64,000 nucleotides of DNA, taken from contig NZ_LT546166.1 in the NCBI RefSeq assembly GCF_900078685.2, forward strand, positions 2,014,287-2,078,286, in the 5' to 3' direction. The translations under genes and the position numbers were made by a program. This DNA comes from Mycolicibacter icosiumassiliensis (GTDB taxonomy: Bacteria > Actinomycetota > Actinomycetes > Mycobacteriales > Mycobacteriaceae). This document shows, one piece after another, positions 27,240 through 36,695 of this stretch (position 1 is its first letter; each line of letters starts with the position of its first letter). Under the pieces are notes generated by a model. The model was not told the origin of the DNA. It did no database searches and saw only the letters and a list, made by a program, of their open reading frames with translations.

Positions 27240-28612
27240 CTAAAAGAGGCTGCGGGCGGCTCGGGAGATGCCCTCGGCGCTCATCGGGTGCTGGTCGGCG
27301 AAGGCGGCGAGGTCCCCGGCGTCCAGGCCACGAGACACAGCGAGCCCGATCTGGCCGATGAGGTTGCCCGCATCGATGCCGACGACCCAACCACCCAGCA
27401 GTCGCAGCGAATCCGGGTGGAAGAACAGCCGGATCTCGCCGCCGGTTTCGCCGAAGATCTGTGCCCGGCTGTCCTCGGCGAACGAATAGGCGCCCTCCTG
27501 GATGGAGATGCCCTGCGCCGCCGCGGATGTGCGGGTCAGACCCACATAGGCGGCGGCCGGAAGGGTGAACACCGTCGTAGGAGTCGACAGGAAGTCCACG
27601 ACATCGGCACGGTGATCACCGGCCATGATGTTGTTCGCGGCGGCCAGGGATTGACGGACCGCGGCGTGGAACAGCGGGGTTTTCCCGTTGACGTCACCGC
27701 AGGCGTAGATGTGGCGGAGAGTGGTTTGCAGGGTGGGATTGACCTGCACGCCATGGGCGCCTACCGCCACGCCGATCTCCCGCAACCCCGCCGGAATCAC
27801 CGGGTGGCGCCCCAGCGCCTGAAACGCCACCTGCGCCGTCCTGTGCTGCTCTGCGGTTCCGTCGAAGAACACCACCCGCACGCCCGTTGGTGTGCGTTCG
27901 ACCCGCCGCACCTCGGCCTGCAGAATGACGTCGATATTCGGGTCCAGCAGCCCAGCCAGCAGCCCGACCATGTCGGGATCCATCCCGGGCAACAGCTGAG
28001 CCTCCCGTTCGAACACGGTCACCTGAACCCCGAAGGCCGAGAAAAACGACGCAGTCTCCAAACCCACGTAACCGCCGCCGATGACCAGCATGGAGGCCGG
28101 CAGCGTCGAAAGGGACGGGTGATGAGCATATAGGTCGCGGCTGTTGAGGCAGAGCCCGATCCCAGGTATGGGGGGTACGGAAATATCTGACCCGCTGGCG
28201 ATGACGATGTTGCGTGCACTGAACCGGCGCGCACCCTCGCCGGGGTCCACGGCCACGGTGTGCGGATCGACGATGCTCGCGGTTCCAGTCACCAGGGTGA
28301 CATTCGGCGCGGCCCGCAGTTCCGCGTCGTGCTGGGCATAGCGGCGGGTTTGCACCTGGTCCTTGTGGGCGACAACCTCGGCGTAGTCGACCAGAACCTC
28401 CCCGTGCAATCCGTTTTTCCCGAAGCGCCGGTGCTGCAGGAGGTGATGGGCGACTTCGCGCACGGCTTTGGACGGCACGCAGCCCTCGGCCAGGCAATTT
28501 CCGCTCATCACTCCTTTGGGATCGACCCCCGCCGCCCCGCCGCGGCCAGCCGGAAAGCCGCCGGGTAGCCGCCCCCACCCGCGCCGATTGTGAGCACCTC
28601 GATGTCATCCAT
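27240..28612 (-). pseudogene. FAD-dependent pyridine nucleotide-disulfide oxidoreductase, frameshifted near the N-terminus
   Basis: From ATG 28612 the frame gives MDDIEVLTIGAGGGGYP, the FAD-binding start, but shifts in the G-rich run near 28520 (AAAGRRG). The remaining frame, open from 28511, continues with the redox motif CLAEGCVPSKAVREVA, NAD-binding VIGGGYVGLETASFFSAF and the C-terminal FAD and dimerisation parts. Homologues read GRRVV-x-VDPKGVMSGN here, so a few bases appear lost. The class covers dihydrolipoamide, mercuric and CoA-disulfide (persulfide) reductases. It is the last gene of the DUF2892-TauE set. A sequencing error in the G-run is possible. Confidence 0.75.
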
Positions 28613-28651
28613 GTGAATCTCCCTTCGTCAGCATCCGTCGTCGTTCGTTCA

Positions 28652-29473
28652 TCACGTCAGCGCCGATTCGCCGGCCGTGTAGAGGGCGACCGCCACCATC
28701 AGCCAGACGAACAACGACGTGAGCCGTGCAGCCGGCACCTTGGCGGCGACCGCGTCCCCGAGGAGCACCCCGACCATCCCTGCCGCGGTGAAAGGTAACG
28801 CGACCGCCCAATCGACGTCGCCGCTCGCCAGGCGAAAGAACAACCCTTCGGCCGAGCTGATGGCGATAACGAGCAGCGAGGTGCCGACGGCGACCGGCAT
28901 CTCGTAGCCCAGGGTGAGCACCAGTGCGGGCACGACGACGAAACCGCCGCCCACACCGAAGAACCCGGTGAGAAACCCCACCGCGGTTCCGGCGATCACC
29001 ACCCGCACAGCGGTGGGGATGGCGATTCGCGTGTGCTCGGGTGTTTGCGACGGCCGCGCCCGACCCGGGCCGAGGGTGCTCGCCGGGGCCGTGTGTTGTT
29101 TGGCGTGGCACGGCGTCTCGCCGGAGCGGCGATGCATGCGCCACGCAGCGACCAGGATCAAGCCGGAGAAGGCCAGCAGCAGCACATCATCGGGTACCGC
29201 TTGACTGCTCAACGAGCCCAGAAACGATCCGCCGATGCCGACGAGCCCGAGACGCACCCGCCCCGCCGGCAGGTGGCCGAAAATCCCGGCCAGGGCGGAT
29301 GCCCCGACCACGATGAGCGAGGTCGTCGTCGCCGTGTGCGGCGTCTCGCCCGCCCCGTAGACCAGGGCCGGCACCGCCAGAATCGATCCGCCACCCCCGA
29401 GGGCGCCCAGCGACAACCCGACCAACAAACCCAACGGCAGCGCCGCGGCTAGGCGGGCGGCGCCCAGCATCAT
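28652..29473 (-). CDS. TauE/SafE-family sulfite/organosulfonate exporter
   Basis: A 273-residue membrane protein of eight or so helices with the two-fold TauE/SafE pattern: GLSLGALGGGGSILAVPALVY in the first half and FLTGFFGVGGGFVVVPALVL in the second. The family exports sulfite, sulfoacetate or related sulfur anions. It sits 12 bp after the DUF2892 gene and 39 bp before the disulfide oxidoreductase. This is the common arrangement in sulfane-sulfur detoxification operons. Confidence 0.9.
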   Translation of the reverse strand: MMLGAARLAAALPLGLLVGLSLGALGGGGSILAVPALVYGAGETPHTATTTSLIVVGASALAGIFGHLPAGRVRLGLVGIGGSFLGSLSSQAVPDDVLLLAFSGLILVAAWRMHRRSGETPCHAKQHTAPASTLGPGRARPSQTPEHTRIAIPTAVRVVIAGTAVGFLTGFFGVGGGFVVVPALVLTLGYEMPVAVGTSLLVIAISSAEGLFFRLASGDVDWAVALPFTAAGMVGVLLGDAVAAKVPAARLTSLFVWLMVAVALYTAGESALT

Positions 29474-29485
29474 CGCCGGCGTGTT

Positions 29486-29770
29486 CTAGGCGTGGATGCC
29501 CGACGCGCGCTCGCCCGCCGTCGGAACCCCCAGCCGATGCAGTACCAGACTCGCCGGGCACCACCCCACGGCCGCGTCGAGCAGCAGGTTGATCCCGACA
29601 AGGCCGGTCACGATCCGCCACCGGGGGGAGCGCGTGTGCCCCAAACCCAGGGTGACAAGGATCAGGCTTCCCGCCATGAGCGCCATGATCCGCTCGATCG
29701 TCCATCCCTGCGGTCTGGGCATCCCGAGCATTCCCTGTTCGACGGGATCGACATCTCGGTGCTGAGTCAT
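29486..29770 (-). CDS. DUF2892 (YgaP-like) inner-membrane protein
   Basis: 94 residues with two membrane helices (IMALMAGSLILVTLGLG, TGLVGINLLLDAAVGWCP). The WCPAS motif and size match DUF2892 proteins, which correspond to the membrane half of YgaP, a membrane rhodanese. It is the first gene of a minus-strand operon with TauE/SafE and a disulfide oxidoreductase, divergent from the YeeE/YedE gene. A role in sulfur trafficking is inferred from context. Confidence 0.83.
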   Translation of the reverse strand: MTQHRDVDPVEQGMLGMPRPQGWTIERIMALMAGSLILVTLGLGHTRSPRWRIVTGLVGINLLLDAAVGWCPASLVLHRLGVPTAGERASGIHA

Positions 29771-29860
29771 CGCAAGATTTTAGCCCGCGCCGGCCCCGCA
29801 TTTTTCATCGCCGCCGGGCCGGGCGTTTGCGCGCCGCCGGCTGGGCCACAATGGATCACC

Positions 29861-31366
29861 ATGGTGGAAGTGACCGCTCCGCTGTGGGTGGGGTTGTTGA
29901 TCGGCGCCGCGTTCGGCGTTCCCGCCGCGCTGTGGGGAATCGGCAATCCCGAAACCGTCATTCGAGCGGCCAGGCTGGTGGATCGCCTGCTCGTCGGCTG
30001 CTTTGCGTTCGTCACCGCGATCGGCGCGGTGATGCTCTACGGGCTCTACGCCCTGGGGTTTGCGATGCATTTTTCGCCCAAGCCGCTCTATGTCTACGGG
30101 GTGACGTTGGGGGGGCTGTTGTTCGGTGTGGGCGTGGCCATCAGCGGCTACTTCCCCGGCAGCGAATGGATCGCCCTCGGCGAAGGCCGCCGCGACGTCC
30201 TCTATGCGATTCCTGGCGGTCTGCTGGGGGCGGCGGCCTGGACGGTCCTCTACGAGACGCCGACCGGGCACTGGCTAGTCAGCGCAGCGAACTTCGGGGA
30301 TCTGGTGGTCACCGGGCACATCGCCCACATCCCGCGGCTGGCGACGTTCGTCGTCGCGGTCGGCTATGCGGCGGCGGCCCTGACCCTGCTGTACTTCCTG
30401 CCCCGGTATCAGGGCGGCAGACACAGTTGTTTTCGGCACCTGGCGAGCTGTCCCCTCGATGAACACGACCTGGTACTCATGCGCGACACGGCGGCATACC
30501 TCGCCGAAGGGGCGGTCGATCCGACGCGCTCACGCACCCCCACCTGGTATCAGCGCCTGACCTCGCGCGAGGTACCCGCCGCCAACTTCTACGCGCGCAC
30601 CATCAGTGCCGTCGGGTTGGCCGTCGCGAGTGTCACGGTCCTGGCGATCTTCCTGCACCAGATCTTCGGGCAGTCCACCACGTACTCCTGGTTGGTCGGG
30701 CACCTGCTGTTGCCGCAGTTTACCTACAGCACAGAGGTTTTCGCGAGTATCGGCTGGGAGCCGCTCACCGACGTCGGAGTGTTTTTCGGTGGGTTCGTCT
30801 GCGCGCTGTTCATCAGCAGGCGCTTCACCGCCTTTCACCCGGTCGTTCCGCCGACGTGGCGCAACCGGTTCGGCCCCAGCACGGTCAGACGCGCGATCGG
30901 ATGCTTCGGCGGGTCTTTTCTGGTGCTCTTCGGCGCCCGGATGGCCGGCGGGTGCACCAGCGGCCACATGCTCAGCGGCGGCATCCAACTGGCGTTGAGC
31001 GGATGGCTGTTCACCGCCGCGACGGTGGCCGCGATGCTGGTGACGGCCCGGTTGATGTACCGTGACGTGAGTTCGCTGACGAACCCCGACGCCCCGGGCA
31101 CCCAACCGCCGCGCAGCCAACATCGTCACCAAAGTGAGCCGACGACCGTGCGCACGGCAGTGCTCCTGGGCGTCGCGCTGGCTGGCTTCGCCACCATGAC
31201 CGTCATCGGTGCGACCCTGACCGGCGGGCGAAACCTGGGGCAGCTCACACTCACCGACGTGCTGATACCCGCGCTGATCCCGCTGCTACTGCTGATCGCG
31301 GTAACCATCGCCTCCCGCCACGGGCCAGCCGTAGCGTGGCACCACACGAATAAGGGACAACGTTGA
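29861..31366 (+). CDS. YeeE/YedE-family (TsuA-like) sulfur-compound transporter
   Basis: 501 residues, ten or more membrane segments. The YeeE/YedE hallmark GGCTSGHMLSGG (Cys-containing) is near residue 365, and GVGVAISGYFPGSEW in the first half takes the place of the other repeat. TsuA-type members import thiosulfate through a Cys relay. The start ATG 29861 gives a membrane segment at once; open frame back to 29492 overlaps the divergent DUF2892 gene. It lies opposite the TauE/DUF2892 operon, sharing the 90-bp region 29771-29860. Confidence 0.87.
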   Translation: MVEVTAPLWVGLLIGAAFGVPAALWGIGNPETVIRAARLVDRLLVGCFAFVTAIGAVMLYGLYALGFAMHFSPKPLYVYGVTLGGLLFGVGVAISGYFPGSEWIALGEGRRDVLYAIPGGLLGAAAWTVLYETPTGHWLVSAANFGDLVVTGHIAHIPRLATFVVAVGYAAAALTLLYFLPRYQGGRHSCFRHLASCPLDEHDLVLMRDTAAYLAEGAVDPTRSRTPTWYQRLTSREVPAANFYARTISAVGLAVASVTVLAIFLHQIFGQSTTYSWLVGHLLLPQFTYSTEVFASIGWEPLTDVGVFFGGFVCALFISRRFTAFHPVVPPTWRNRFGPSTVRRAIGCFGGSFLVLFGARMAGGCTSGHMLSGGIQLALSGWLFTAATVAAMLVTARLMYRDVSSLTNPDAPGTQPPRSQHRHQSEPTTVRTAVLLGVALAGFATMTVIGATLTGGRNLGQLTLTDVLIPALIPLLLLIAVTIASRHGPAVAWHHTNKGQR

Positions 31367-31740
31367 CCCCAAACATCCGGATTCTCGAATCTCGTTGAAC
31401 CCAAATGTATCCCGATCGATCTTCGACGCTGATCGCCTCGCGCGTGGCGTGCACTCGATCTGTGAGGTCACGAAATCAGCGCGCTACTTGATTAGCCTTA
31501 GCGAAATCGATGAGGTCGGTGTGATGAGGTCGGTGTGAAGTACGGACGAAGCCGCTTGTTCCACTTGAACGGTCCAGCGCTAAGCCGGCACGCACATCTA
31601 GACACGAATTGTGGGAACAATATGTTGTGTAGATGCCAGGTTGCCGCCTCGGCGTGCGCGATGCCGATCTGACAACCTCCTTGAATCTACTTGCGCAGCA
31701 TCGGGTCGAGACTTCGTGTTCTGGTAATACCAGTATCACC
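31367..31740. other. Intergenic, no gene seen
   Basis: A lower-GC stretch between the transporter and the universal stress gene (both genes end here). It contains an imperfect direct repeat GATGAGGTCGGTGTGA near 31510-31536. No coding frame or clear terminator hairpin can be supported. Confidence 0.4.
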
Positions 31741-32664
31741 TCAATCGCACCGGGGGATGCGGGCGACGATGACCGGAATGCGCGCCGAGTTCACCACTGC
31801 CCGGCTGACCGAGCCCAGCAACATGCCGGGAAACCCACCGCGGCCATGACTACCCACGACCACCAATTGGGCTGTCTGGGCCTGTTCGAGCAGTCGCGGG
31901 GCTGGTCGGTCGCTCACCACAATCTTGTGCACAGCCACATCGGGATACCGGTCCTGATATCCGCACAGCCGCTCGGCGAGGACTTCTTCCTCCTGATCTT
32001 GGATATTTCGCCATTCGATAGGCGCCCAGTTCATGCTCGCAAAGTCGACTGGACCCATATCACTCCAGGCATGCAGCGCGATCAATCCCACGCCGCGCCG
32101 GTCCGCCTCATCGAAGGCGATCTCCGTGGCCAACTGCGAGGTCGGCGAGCCATCGACGCCCACCACCACAGGCGCCTGCGGCGAGCGCGCCATGAGCGGG
32201 TCCTCATCGTGGACGACCGCGACCGGGCAATGCGCGCGATGCACCACCCCGGAGCTGACCGATCCCAGCAGGGCGCTAGCTACCGCGCTCTGGCCACGGC
32301 ACCCCACCACCACCATCTCGGCCTGCTTGGACAGCTCCACCATGGTGGGGACGATCGGGGCTTGCAGTATCACCTCGGTCGTGACCCGCGGTGCGCGGCT
32401 GGGCACACCAGCCGCGAGAGCGAGCTGGTAAGCCTGCTCGATGACTTGGCGCGCCTGGTCTTCGCGCCACTGCGCATAGTCGCCAGGCGCCGGGATATCT
32501 GACCACTCATCGCTAGCCACGACCACGGGTCCCACGATGTGCACTACCTTCAGCGTGACATTGCGCATCTCAGCGTCGCGCGCGGCCCATTCAACCGCCA
32601 CCATCGACGATGTTGAACCATCGACACCGACCACGATTCCAGGGTGTGTGTGCTGGGGTGACAT
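31741..32664 (-). CDS. Universal stress protein, two USP domains
   Basis: 307 residues with two tandem USP domains. Each has the ATP-binding pattern: VVGVDGSTSS plus VVGCRGQSAVASALLGSVSS in the first, VVGVDGSPTS plus VVGSHGRGGFPGMLLGSVSR in the second. Mycobacterial tandem USPs (Rv2623/Rv2005c type) bind ATP and are often induced by hypoxia. No full DosR box was seen upstream; a 15-bp palindrome lies at 32686-32700. Confidence 0.92.
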   Translation of the reverse strand: MSPQHTHPGIVVGVDGSTSSMVAVEWAARDAEMRNVTLKVVHIVGPVVVASDEWSDIPAPGDYAQWREDQARQVIEQAYQLALAAGVPSRAPRVTTEVILQAPIVPTMVELSKQAEMVVVGCRGQSAVASALLGSVSSGVVHRAHCPVAVVHDEDPLMARSPQAPVVVGVDGSPTSQLATEIAFDEADRRGVGLIALHAWSDMGPVDFASMNWAPIEWRNIQDQEEEVLAERLCGYQDRYPDVAVHKIVVSDRPAPRLLEQAQTAQLVVVGSHGRGGFPGMLLGSVSRAVVNSARIPVIVARIPRCD

Positions 32665-32685
32665 CTAAGTTTCTCTCTTCTCAAA

Positions 32686-32700
32686 TGCATTACCAATGCA
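32686..32700. promoter_or_regulatory. Palindrome upstream of the USP gene
   Basis: TGCATT-ACC-AATGCA, perfect 6-bp arms, 22 bp before the USP start. It may be a regulator site. It is not the DosR consensus. Confidence 0.35.
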
Positions 32701-32778
32701 CGTCAGGTACAGACGAGCGGACCCGGGTACCACTGACGTTGGCAGCCGATCAGATCCGATCTACCTCGACCGGGCCGT

Positions 32779-33114
32779 TCAATCTGCATGTTCGTGCGAG
32801 TGACGTGTCCAAAGTGCGTCCAGTTCGGCCAGGTGTCGATCAGCCAAACTGTGGTGCTCTTGCAGCAGTCGCTCGGTGAGCTTACGGTGCTCGTCCCTGT
32901 GCCGCGCCGCTAACGACTCGTACTCGCTACTGGATAAGTCGCTCCGTTCAGAGAATGCGCGATGCTCAGCCAGATGCCGATCCGCGAGGGCTCGAAGGTC
33001 AGCGAGGTGGCCGTCCGCCAACTCCCGATGCTCTCGCAAGTGCGCCTGCGCCATTTTCTCATGCTCAGCCAGATGCGCCCGCGAAACCTCGGCGCCTCCC
33101 TTCGATGCGGACAT
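32779..33114 (-). CDS. His-rich repeat protein of unknown function
   Basis: 111 residues, nearly all made of an 11-residue unit like HLAEHRALADR: AHLAEHEKMAQ, AHLREHRELADG, HLADLRALADR, HLAEHRAFSER, then a looser part, HRDEHRKLTER, LLQEHHSLADR, HLAELDALWTR. It should form one long amphipathic helix with His and Glu/Asp on one face, possibly a coiled coil or metal-binding rod. Start ATG 33114 follows GGGAG at 8 bp. No membrane segment or known domain. Its neighbour is a universal stress gene, so stress linkage is a guess. Confidence 0.65.
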   Translation of the reverse strand: MSASKGGAEVSRAHLAEHEKMAQAHLREHRELADGHLADLRALADRHLAEHRAFSERSDLSSSEYESLAARHRDEHRKLTERLLQEHHSLADRHLAELDALWTRHSHEHAD

Positions 33115-33229
33115 ACGACGCACTCCCTTCCGCGTGAATACGAACGATTCGCAGTATAGCCAGCGGACGGGTCTTTGCGGGGCCAAACCCAGTGGCGTGG
33201 TGCAAGTGTCCGCTTGATAGCAAATGCTC

Positions 33230-34033
33230 CTACGTTGTGGCAATGGTTTGAGTGGGGATTTGTTGGCGGGTGGGCAGCACGGCGTGGTAGATCTCGCGGT
33301 CGATGTATCTCTTTATGCAGCAAATGATTTCGGGTTTGGTCCCGCCTTCGCTGATGCGGCGGGCGAGGTAGTCGCGGGTGGATTGGTGGCAGCGGAGTCG
33401 AACAACGCAGATGATGTGCAGGGCGCGGTTGGCGTCTCTGTTTCCGCCGCGATTAAGTCGGTGCCGCACGGTTTTGCCGCTGGATGCATCGATGGGCGAG
33501 ACACCGCAGAGTTTGGCGAACGCGGCGTCGGAACCGATGCCTTCCGGGTTGTCGCCGAGGGCGACGAGCAGGGTAGCGGCGGTGTCGGGGCCCACGCCGT
33601 ACACCTGACGCAACGGTGGGCACGCCTGGGCGGTGAGAGCCTCGATCTGGATGTCCAATGCCTTGGTCTCGGCGTCGAGTTGCCGACAACGCTGGGCCAG
33701 CGATTTCACCGCGACGGTGACCGCTTCTGCTGGGGTACAGGCGATTCCGGATGTGGCCAGGTCGGCACATGCAGCGATGAGATGGAGTTTATGCAAACCG
33801 GCGAGCTGTTCACGCAAGTTGGCCGGCGCGGTGACGATGAGGTCTTTGAGGGGCGTTGAACGCCTTGGCGCGGGCCCGGACGGCGCTGATGGGGGCCAAC
33901 CGCAGCACGCGCAACATCTCAGTATGTCCGTCTGCGGTCTTGGGGTCGCCGACGTCCTCGCCGCCAGCACGATCGCTGCCGCGCCGGCGGCATCGGCGCT
34001 GTCGGTCTTGATAGCAGTGAAGAAAGTTCTCAC
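33230..34033 (-). pseudogene. IS110-family transposase relic (5' end missing, internal frameshifts)
   Basis: The frame keeps the IS110 C-terminal half: VYGVGPDTAATLLVALGDN, then SSGKTVRHRLNRGGNRDAN and GGTKPEIICCIKRYIDREIY. The catalytic N-terminal domain is cut; it begins at TFFTAIKTDSADAAGAAA. Between about 33855 and 33930 the expected sequence (DGHTEMLRVLRLAP, SAVRARAKAFNA) is in another frame, so two compensating frameshifts have occurred. The element is dead. Confidence 0.83.
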
Positions 34034-34431
34034 CGCCGTGGTCAGACATCATTGTTTCAGGGGTTGGTCGTGATCTGATCGGCGGCAGCGAGGGTGACTC
34101 GTGCTGCGCTCGCTGGGGCCATGCGCGCGGTAGTTGCTTGCCCGTTGTCCGGCCGGCGGAAGTTCTCACACGGCTCACCGGTGGGCTGGTCTCGGTGGCC
34201 GGTGGCCGGTGGCCGGTGGCCGGTGGCGGGTGGCGGACGCAGGGCGTAGTGCAGCGACCGGCGCGGACGGGAGCGGCAGCGGACGGAAGCAGAGGGAGCG
34301 CAGCGGAGCCCGGAGGTAGCCACCCGCAGGGCGGATCTGCTCGGGTGGGTGGTGAGCTGTGGGAACGGTGTTGCGGTGGCCGAGTTGGCGGGCACGCAGC
34401 GGCCGTGTCGGGGGATCGCGGGAGTGGGCGT
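34034..34431. other. Non-coding stretch with 7-bp tandem repeat
   Basis: No gene is supported between the IS110 relic and the regulator fragment. It is very GC-rich and contains six tandem heptamers at 34194-34235. Confidence 0.45.
34194..34235. repeat. 7-bp tandem repeat, six units
   Basis: Four exact GGTGGCC units followed by two GGTGGCG units. Such a tract is prone to slippage and may vary in number between strains. Confidence 0.8.
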
Positions 34432-35402
34432 TTACCCGTAGAGGCGTTGGCGGAGTTCACGCAGGCCGGGCAGGCGCGGGCGTCGGTGCAGGGCTTCGAT
34501 GTCGTCGATGAGTTCGGCGACGCGCGGTGATTCGGCGAGTTCTTCGAGCGCGATGTGTTCGGCTTTGATCAGGGCCAGCAGTGCGCCGCGCCCGGAGCGG
34601 GTGAGCAGGTGGGCGCGGGCGATGTCGACCAGGTAGCGGGCCTGGCGTTCGGGTGAGAGCTGCTCGGTGTGGTGGACGTGGGCGGCGCGGTCGAGGGCTT
34701 GTTGTCCGTTGCCGAGCTCGACCGCGACACCGACGGCGTGCATGGCCACGTTGGTGGGTCCGAATTCGGTGTCGTGGTGGTTGCGGTCGGCGCCCAGCAC
34801 GGCGGCGAGGCGGCGTGCCACCGTCAGGCATTGTTCGGCGTCTGCGGTGTTGGCGTCGCGGGCGTGCAGAATCGCCAGCAGCAGCGCGCTGGAACCCACG
34901 AGTGAGATCAGGCCCTGATCGCCGCCGGCGATGATGGTTTCGTGTCCTTGGGTGGCTTGGGTTAAGACGTGGCGGGCCAGTGCTTGTTCGCTGGAGTCCA
35001 GCAGGGTGCGGGCCATGCGCAGTTGACCGGCCAGGATCAGGGCGGGATCGTGGGTTCGTTCCGCGGCGGCGATGGCCCGGTCGGCGGCGACCCATCCCGC
35101 ACCGCGGTCACCGACTTTGACCAGCATCGCCGCAGCGGCTTGATAGGTCTGGGCAAGAAGCGAAAAGAGCTCGGGGCGTTGAGTTTTCGCGGCAGCGCGG
35201 CTAGCGTTTTCCAGCTCGCCGATCAGGGCGGCGATGGCTGGTCCCATGTCGCGATAGGCGCTGGCGTGGATGCGCTCCCAGACATGCAGGGTGCGTTGTC
35301 GCAGTGATTCCACATCGCAGGGTGGCCCATCAGCGACCGGTTTGATGATGCTCTCTGGGGCGGGGTGACCTGCGATGGCCAGACGAAGCCGCTCCACGTA
35401 AG
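34432..35402 (-). pseudogene. Mobile-element regulator (XRE/TPR type), C-terminal part cut off by the IS
   Basis: About 320 residues, largely helical and TPR-like (ALIGELENASRAAAKTQRPE, LLAQTYQAAAAMLVKVGDRG, VAADRAIAAAERTHDPALI), as in the C-terminal halves of XRE regulators carried by actinobacterial integrative elements. The N-terminal HTH is separated: an HTH-like start in the same orientation lies at 36750-36837 on the other side of the IS6110-like element. The two pieces do not join into a full protein, so DNA was also lost at the insertion. Confidence 0.7.
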
Positions 35403-35433
35403 TGAATCGCCCTGGTTCTCCCGGAGGCTCGAT

Positions 35434-36279
35434 CTATTGGATTTCGACCAGGTTCTGGTCGTTCCGTGATGCATCGTAGAACGCCGCTTCGAACTCGGTC
35501 GGCGGAACGTCGCTGAGGTAGCCGTGCAGGCGGCTGGTGTTGTGCCAGTGCACCCAGCTCAGGGTGGCCAACTCGACGTCCTCGACGGTCTTCCACGGCC
35601 CGGTACGTGCTGGCCCGTAGATCAGTTCGGCCTTGTAGTAGCCGTTCACGGTTTCGGCCAGGGCGTTGTCGAAGCTGTCCCCGACGGTGCCGATCGAGGG
35701 AGTCGCGCCGATCTCGGCGAGCCGTTCACCGTAGCGGATAGAAGTGAACTGCGACCCGGCGTCGGAATGACATACCAAGTACGGCAACAGGATTCCGCGT
35801 GACCAGCGGGCCATCTCGATCGCATCCAGCACCATCGTGGTGCGCATATGGGAGGCGACCCGCCACCCGACGATCATCCGGCTGAACGCGTCGATGAGGA
35901 AACAGACATAGGCCACCCCGGCCCAGGTCGGCACGAACGTCAGGTCGGTCACCCAGAGCTGGTTGGGAGCGGTAGCGGTGAACTGCCGTTTGACCAGATC
36001 GGGATGCCGCGTCGCCGCCGGATCTGCTTTGGTGGTCCGCACGCGCTTGCCGCGCCGCGCCCCACAGATCCCGGCTGCCCGCATCAGGCGGGCGACCTGA
36101 TCGCGGCCCACGTCGTGGCCGGCCCTGCGTGCGGTTTTCCAGAGCTTGCGTGCCCCGTAGACGCGGTAGTTGTCCTCCCAGAGCGCTCGCAGTACCGGAC
36201 CCAGCACCGCGTCGCGGCAGGCCCGCGCCGACGGCTTGCGGGTTTTGGTGTCGTAGTAGGTGCTCGGGGCCACCGACAC
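35434..36279 (-). CDS. IS3-family transposase OrfB (DDE integrase)
   Basis: 281 residues as a stand-alone frame from MSVAPSTYYDTKTRK. The open frame extends upstream (VAFIDANREEFGVEP) towards the end of OrfA, so the active product is expected as an OrfAB fusion by -1 frameshifting. The DDE triad is visible: Asp in LWVTDLTFV, Asp in CHSDAGSQFTS, Glu in NALAETVNG. Close to IS6110 OrfB throughout. Apparently intact. Confidence 0.93.
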   Translation of the reverse strand: MSVAPSTYYDTKTRKPSARACRDAVLGPVLRALWEDNYRVYGARKLWKTARRAGHDVGRDQVARLMRAAGICGARRGKRVRTTKADPAATRHPDLVKRQFTATAPNQLWVTDLTFVPTWAGVAYVCFLIDAFSRMIVGWRVASHMRTTMVLDAIEMARWSRGILLPYLVCHSDAGSQFTSIRYGERLAEIGATPSIGTVGDSFDNALAETVNGYYKAELIYGPARTGPWKTVEDVELATLSWVHWHNTSRLHGYLSDVPPTEFEAAFYDASRNDQNLVEIQ

Positions 36280-36350
36280 GCCTGCTTCACGCAGGACGGT
36301 GCAGATGGGCTCGACCCCGAACTCCTCGCGATTCGCGTCGATGAACGCGA

Positions 36351-36695
36351 CTATTTGCGGTGTTGGCGGTCGAGCTCCGCCCCGAAGAAACTCGCTGCTC
36401 GTTTCAGAATCTCGTTGGCACGCTTCAGTTCTCGATTCTCCTGTTCGAGTTCCTTGATCCGCGCAATCTCAGCGGTGGACACCCCCGGTACATGCCCGTC
36501 GTCGATATCGGCCTGGCGCACCCAGGACCGGACCGACTCGACCCCGTAACCGAGCTGACGCGCCACCCGCGCCACCGTGCCCTGCTCGGTGCCCAGCTCA
36601 GTCCGCAACGTCCGGACCATCCGCACCGCGGCGGCCTTCTCCTCCGGGCCGTAACGGCGTGTCGTGGGCCTACCTGGCGACTGTTCCTTCGGCAT
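36351..36695 (-). CDS. IS3-family transposase OrfA
   Basis: 114 residues: helix-turn-helix (ARVARQLGYGVESVRSWVRQ) and a leucine-zipper-like helix (IKELEQENRELKRANEILKRA) ending AELDRQHRK. The stop lies where the OrfB frame begins, as needed for programmed frameshifting. It binds the terminal repeats in the family. Confidence 0.92.
   Translation of the reverse strand: MPKEQSPGRPTTRRYGPEEKAAAVRMVRTLRTELGTEQGTVARVARQLGYGVESVRSWVRQADIDDGHVPGVSTAEIARIKELEQENRELKRANEILKRAASFFGAELDRQHRK

Noticed and set aside
27240..28612. Mercuric reductase (merA)
   Set aside because: The redox motif is CLAEGCVPSK, not the mercuric CVNVGCVPSK, and the C-terminal vicinal cysteines are absent; the neighbours are sulfur genes, not mer genes.
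32686..32720. DosR box upstream of the universal stress gene
   Set aside because: No GGGACTTTNGNCCC-like sequence found; only a short unrelated palindrome.
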